NCBI GenBank assembly: GCA_017465825.1
Contig: JAFTVI010000007.1
Coordinates: 1 to 50,011 of the forward strand
Direction of reading: 5' to 3'
DNA length: 50,011 nucleotides
Source of the DNA: Clostridia bacterium
GTDB lineage: Bacteria > Bacillota > Clostridia > Oscillospirales > Acutalibacteraceae
This document shows positions 46,857 through 50,011 of the stretch, piece by piece; positions within the stretch are counted from its first letter, which is position 1, and every line of letters starts with the position of its first letter. A model generated the notes under the pieces. The model searched no databases, had not been told where the DNA came from, and worked only from the letters and a program-made list of their open reading frames with translations. Position numbers and translations under genes: made by a program.

Positions 46857-48002
46857 AACTCCAAATAATTCTTTCAACGCATCTTCGTTAATTTTTGAAC
46901 CGATAACGCAAAGTCTGCCGATGATTGATGCACTGCCGGAACGAACGTCTGACTCATCGGGAACATAGTCAAAATGAATCCACTTGCCGTCTGTGCCCTG
47001 AACGATACCCTTTGCTCTGAGAATCATACCGTATTTATGCATATCTTCAAGCGCATCAAGGCAATTTTTAATTTCATCCTCAGTGAATTTCTTTGTGGTT
47101 TCAACACCCCAGCTTGTAAAGACTTCATCTGCGTGGTGGTGATGATGTTCGTGCTCGTGGTCGTGACAACCGCAGTTGCAATGCTCGTCGTGTTCGTGAT
47201 GATGCTCGTGTTCGTGATGATGCTCGTGTTCGTGGTGATGCTCGTGTTCGTGGTGATGCTCGTGTTCGTGGTGATGCTCGTGTTCGTGGTGGTGCTCGTG
47301 TTCGTGGTGGTGCTCGTGGCATCCGCAATCACAATCTTCATCGTGTTCGTGGTGATGATGGTGATGATTATGTTCATCGAGAAGTTCATCAAGCTGAGCG
47401 GAAAGAGTGTCCTTTCTTTCTATAGCATACGCAATCTGCTTGCCGTCAAGCTCATCCCAGGGAGTGGTGATGATAACAGCCTTTTCATTGTGCTGTCTGA
47501 GCAATTCAACTGCAGTTTTCAGCTTTTCGTCGGAAACATCACCGGAACGGCTGAGAACAATAGTGCCTGCGTGCTCGATCTGGTCATTGAAAAACTCGCC
47601 GAAGTTCTTCATATACATTTTGCATTTACCGGCGTCAACAACTGCGGTAAAGCCGTCAAGCTCTATATCGTGTGACTCAATTTTAAGCACAGCCTTGATA
47701 ACATCGCTGAGCTTGCCTACGCCAGAGGGCTCAATAAGAATTCTGTCGGGAGCGTAATCCTCAAGCACCTTTTCAAGAGCCTTGCCGAAGTCGCCCACAA
47801 GTGAGCAACAGATGCACCCCGAATTCATTTCGGTGATTTCAACGCCTGCATCCTGTAAAAATCCGCCGTCAATGCCGATTTCGCCGAATTCGTTTTCAAT
47901 AAGCACAAGCTTTTCGCCTGCATATGCTTCCTTAATAAGTTTTTTAATAAGTGTGGTCTTGCCCGCGCCTAAAAAACCTGAAAAAATATCAATTTTAGTC
48001 AT
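46854..48002 (-). CDS. His-rich COG0523 G3E GTPase (zinc metallochaperone type)
   Basis: A 382-residue CobW-family GTPase. Walker A GFLGAGKTTLIKKL (9-22), the metal motif NSGCICCS and the G3E Glu in LIEPSGVG. A remarkable metal-binding insert covers about 212-300: DEHNHHHHHHEHDEDCDCGCH, then repeated HEHHHE units, then DEHCNCGCHDHEHEHHHHH. It is flanked on both sides by a CxCGCH motif. The C-terminal CobW_C domain (TEDEIKNCLDALEDMHKYGMILRAKGIV) follows. Such proteins hold zinc and hand it to client enzymes. With the ZIP gene downstream, zinc homeostasis is the likely job. No clear Zur box was found. Confidence 0.92.
   Translation of the reverse strand: MTKIDIFSGFLGAGKTTLIKKLIKEAYAGEKLVLIENEFGEIGIDGGFLQDAGVEITEMNSGCICCSLVGDFGKALEKVLEDYAPDRILIEPSGVGKLSDVIKAVLKIESHDIELDGFTAVVDAGKCKMYMKNFGEFFNDQIEHAGTIVLSRSGDVSDEKLKTAVELLRQHNEKAVIITTPWDELDGKQIAYAIERKDTLSAQLDELLDEHNHHHHHHEHDEDCDCGCHEHHHEHEHHHEHEHHHEHEHHHEHEHHHEHEHHHEHEHHHEHDEHCNCGCHDHEHEHHHHHADEVFTSWGVETTKKFTEDEIKNCLDALEDMHKYGMILRAKGIVQGTDGKWIHFDYVPDESDVRSGSASIIGRLCVIGSKINEDALKELFGV
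47203..47310 (-). repeat. 18-bp minisatellite coding for HEHHHE
   Basis: Six consecutive 18-bp units (tgctcgtgttcgtggtga type) differing at only one or two third positions, with a partial unit on each side (an expanded one at 47182-47202). Each unit adds six residues, so slippage changes the metal-binding capacity in frame. Confidence 0.9.
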
Positions 48003-48058
48003 TTCATTCGCCTTCCGTTTTTATGATGAATATATTATACCACCGTTGTCAAGAGGGA

Positions 48059-48380
48059 TAAACAATAATTTATCGCACAGCGATAAATTATTGCAGTGAT
48101 ATATTTTTCCTACGGAAAAATGTGATATATCCGCTGTTGCGGATGTGATATATTTGCTTTTCAAATGTGATATAATTTGCCTTCGGCAAATTGTTGAGGA
48201 AGCCGCAAAGCGGCTTAAATTTTAATGGGTAAGGGCGAAGCCTTTCCACAATATTTGCCATAGGGCAAATATATCATTTGACCGTAGGTCATATATCATT
48301 TTGCGTAGCAAACCATCATTTGCCGTAAGGCAACCATCATTACAATAATTTATATGCGTGAGCCTATAAATTATTGTTTT
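48059..48380. repeat. Foldback element K (GTGATAT heptamers alternating with mini-hairpins)
   Basis: TAAACAATAATTTATCGC, with a complete terminal hairpin, to TAAATTATTGTTTT. Left: four GTGATAT units (48096, 48122, 48145, 48167) with hairpins ATTTTTCC-tac-GGAAAAAT, ATCCGC-tgtt-GCGGAT, ATTTG/CAAAT and ATTTGCC-ttc-GGCAAAT between. Core: AAGCCGC-aaa-GCGGCTT and AAGGGCGAAGCCTTT. Right: ATATCAT or CCATCAT units (48271, 48293, 48313, 48334) with TGACC-gta-GGTCA, TTTGC-gta-GCAAA and TTGCC-gta-AGGCAA between. Confidence 0.88.
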
Positions 48381-48450
48381 GTTTGCAACTTCAAACAACT
48401 CACATATCAAATCTCAACAAAAATTTTATTGTAAGCCTGTCAATTTGGTA

Positions 48451-48479
48451 TTGACATCCACTTTTGGTTGCTGTATAAT
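48451..48479 (+). promoter_or_regulatory. Promoter of the 48525-49808 gene
   Basis: TTGACA (48451-48456), 17-base spacer, TATAAT (48474-48479), both consensus, with a leader of about 40 nt. A strong promoter. Confidence 0.85.
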
Positions 48480-48524
48480 AAATATGCATATTTATAGTTC
48501 CAAAAATTTAAGGAGGAAACTACT

Positions 48525-49808
48525 ATGAAAAAAACAATAGCTATATTGTTAGCTTGCCTTATGCTTCTTGCTTGTATGCCCGTTGTTTCTTTTGCTGAAG
48601 AAACAAAGATTACAGAAGACGGTACTCTTTCTGATGCACAGGTAATTGCAAGCGGTGATAAATGGACCATCAGCGCAGTATGGACACTCAACGCACCTCT
48701 TACCGTTCAGGAGGGTGCAACTCTTGAGGTTGCAGATCGCGGTTATGTTACTATTGCTACTGCAGGCCAGATCATTAACAACGGTACTATCATTGTTAAG
48801 AAAGACGGCGCTATTCTTTCCAAGGGTGCAGGCACCGGTGATAATAACGCATCATTCATAAACGGTGAAAAAGGTGTTGTTACTCTTAACCCAGGCAGTT
48901 ACTTCTGTATTGAAAGAGGCACATACGCTTACAACAAGGGTACTATCAACAATATTGACAGAATGACCATTAACGGCACTCTTAATCACTTTATCCAGTA
49001 TCCTCAGAATTTCAGTGTTACTTACACAAAAACTGAAATGTACAACAGAATGGATACAACTGTTGCATTTACAGTAGAGCATGTAAACGATGCTGACCTT
49101 GATACTGATACAGGCTACACCGTAGCATCCAATTACAAAGCAGTCCCTGCAAGCGGCGGCTGGTGTGAGCACGGTGTTAAAGAGTACATACTCATCACTC
49201 CCGAAGACGGCGCCGGTGACTGGGTTGACACAGGCAGAATGAAGCTTGTTGTTAACGGTACTGTTTTTGACACAACTGAAAGAATTGATAATGACCGCGG
49301 TGTATTCACAATTACTCCCGTTGGATCAATGAATATTGAAATTCTTTCAACAAACTACAAAGAAATCGTTAAGCTCTTTGAGATCAATCTTCCCCAGACT
49401 GAGGGTTACTATGTAAAGAGCAAGGACGGCGAAGTTGGCAAAGTTACTGTTGAATACGGCAAAACTTTCTCATTCTGCGTTGTTCTTAACGAGGACTATG
49501 ACAAGTCAGATTTCTACGCATATGTAAACGGCGTATCACTTGAGCCCGACGAATACGGCTACTTTGATATCACAGGTGAGATCAAAGACTACGAAATGGC
49601 TACAACCGGCGGTGTTAAGAACGATATCACCATAACCATTATGGGTGTAAGTTCAAATGAATCTTCCGAAAATATGTCCGGTATCGTAAACTTCATCAAG
49701 CAGATTTTTGAAACAATCCAGAGCATTTTCGGTTACTTCACAGACCTCTTCACAGGCATATTCAGCTTTGGCGGCACATCAACTGACGACACAGCAGCTA
49801 CTGTATAA
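48525..49808 (+). CDS. Secreted protein of unknown function, beta-rich with amphipathic C-terminus
   Basis: A 427-residue exported protein. Signal peptide KKTIAILLACLMLLACMPVVSFAEE, with cleavage likely after SFA; the internal LLAC could also be read as a lipobox. Residues about 30-145 show short repeating beta strands (LNAPLTVQEGATLEVADRGYVTIATAGQIINNGTIIVKKDGAILSKGAG), like a right-handed beta-helix. A second beta domain follows (about 145-370). The C-terminal 45 residues have amphipathic helices (IVNFIKQIFETIQSIFGYFTDLFTGIFSF). AGGAGG lies before the ATG. A consensus promoter and strong terminator suggest high expression. I do not recognise the family. Confidence 0.8.
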   Translation: MKKTIAILLACLMLLACMPVVSFAEETKITEDGTLSDAQVIASGDKWTISAVWTLNAPLTVQEGATLEVADRGYVTIATAGQIINNGTIIVKKDGAILSKGAGTGDNNASFINGEKGVVTLNPGSYFCIERGTYAYNKGTINNIDRMTINGTLNHFIQYPQNFSVTYTKTEMYNRMDTTVAFTVEHVNDADLDTDTGYTVASNYKAVPASGGWCEHGVKEYILITPEDGAGDWVDTGRMKLVVNGTVFDTTERIDNDRGVFTITPVGSMNIEILSTNYKEIVKLFEINLPQTEGYYVKSKDGEVGKVTVEYGKTFSFCVVLNEDYDKSDFYAYVNGVSLEPDEYGYFDITGEIKDYEMATTGGVKNDITITIMGVSSNESSENMSGIVNFIKQIFETIQSIFGYFTDLFTGIFSFGGTSTDDTAATV

Positions 49809-49822
49809 ATCAAAATAATTAT

Positions 49823-49851
49823 GACCGTCGGATAACCGGCGGTCTTTTTTT
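49823..49851 (+). terminator. Terminator of the 48525-49808 gene
   Basis: GACCGTCGG (49823-49831), loop ATAA, CCGGCGGTC (49836-49844) with one G-U, then T7. Confidence 0.92.
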
Positions 49852-49901
49852 GTTCTTTCAAATATATTAATGTAATTGTAGTACTTTGTTTCATTTAAAA
49901 C

Positions 49902-49944
49902 TTTACATTTAAAAATAAATGTGATATAATTTAGATATATCTAA
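49902..49944 (+). promoter_or_regulatory. Promoter with adjacent palindromic operator
   Basis: TTTACA (49902-49907), 17-base spacer, TATAAT (49925-49930). Immediately after it a perfect 14-bp palindrome, TTAGATATATCTAA (49931-49944), and a further half-site TATCTAA at 49955-49961 against the start codon. Likely autoregulation of the following gene. Confidence 0.6.
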
Positions 49945-49961
49945 AAAAGAGGTGTATCTAA

Positions 49962-50011
49962 ATGGCAATGCCGCCGGTATATTTAACAGAAGAAGATAGA
50001 AAGATAGTAGA
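49962..50011 (+). CDS. Start of a gene cut by the window end
   Basis: ATG 49962 after GAGGTG opens MAMPPVYLTEEDRKIV and runs to the end of the window. Seventeen residues are too few to name a family. The palindromic operator at its promoter suggests a regulator or regulated small gene. Confidence 0.5.
   Translation, partial: MAMPPVYLTEEDRKIV

Noticed and set aside
46637-48380. CRISPR array
   Set aside because: The regularly spaced 7-mers in J and K are too short, are mirrored rather than in one direction, and the 'spacers' are self-complementary hairpins. No cas genes are present.

Overview
The window reads as a chromosomal segment of a gut-type Clostridia bacterium, most likely Oscillospiraceae/Ruminococcaceae. 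This is inferred from a type I dockerin on a leucine-rich-repeat surface protein, a 425-residue PLP-dependent 'aluminum resistance' protein, the rpmH-rnpA-yidD-yidC-jag and rpoB-rpoC-rpsL-rpsG-fusA-tuf gene orders, Gram-positive sigma-A promoters and ribosome binding sites, and several TTG/GTG starts. No species name can be assigned.

Layout. 1-6.5 kb: foreign, AT-rich DNA. A secreted-protein gene broken by homopolymer frameshifts and a small membrane protein are followed by a compact mobilizable element: a promoter overlapped by a LexA-like box, a structured leader and candidate oriT, a MobV relaxase, a ParB-like protein, a TnpW-like protein and a large serine recombinase. 6.5-13.7 kb: tRNA-Arg(CCG), ychF, a PLP enzyme, a PHP phosphoesterase-type protein overlapping a GPH sugar symporter, and hpf. 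13.9-16.7 kb: rpmH, rnpA, yidD, yidC, jag. 17-22.2 kb: a VanY-like carboxypeptidase, a secreted beta protein and a GH2 beta-galactosidase. 22.4-25.3 kb: a copper operon (csoR, copA with a fused C-terminal CopZ-like domain). 25.3-29.4 kb: two small Xre regulators, NAD synthase and a dockerin protein. 29.8-42 kb: tuf, fusA, rpsG, rpsL, rpoC and rpoB on the minus strand. 42.3-44.2 kb: guaB and a TM2 protein. 44.4-48 kb: a probable zinc-handling operon (His-rich G3E GTPase, G3E-DUF1980 fusion, deoxyribosyltransferase, ZIP transporter). 48.5-50 kb: a secreted protein and the start of another gene.

The most striking non-coding signal is a family of eleven intergenic foldback elements (A-K, at 6.8, 8.3, 9.8, 13.0, 17.7, 22.2, 25.2, 27.7, 44.3, 46.6 and 48.1 kb). 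Most have the end sequence TAAACAATAATTTA and its inverse. The longer ones have arms built from 7-bp tandem units that differ between subtypes but are matched by complementary 7-mers on the other side, usually around a core of one or two GC-rich hairpins. The ends often supply the stop codons of neighbouring genes, and one copy makes up nearly the whole 5' leader of lacZ. The mobilizable element and the rpo/str region have none. I do not recognise this family.

Other points: the glutaminase nucleophile of NAD synthase is Gly instead of Cys; a CopZ-like domain with its own RBS and ATG lies in frame at the end of CopA; three identical-type operators lie between a Xre regulator and the dockerin gene; and a His-rich metallochaperone carries an 18-bp DNA minisatellite.
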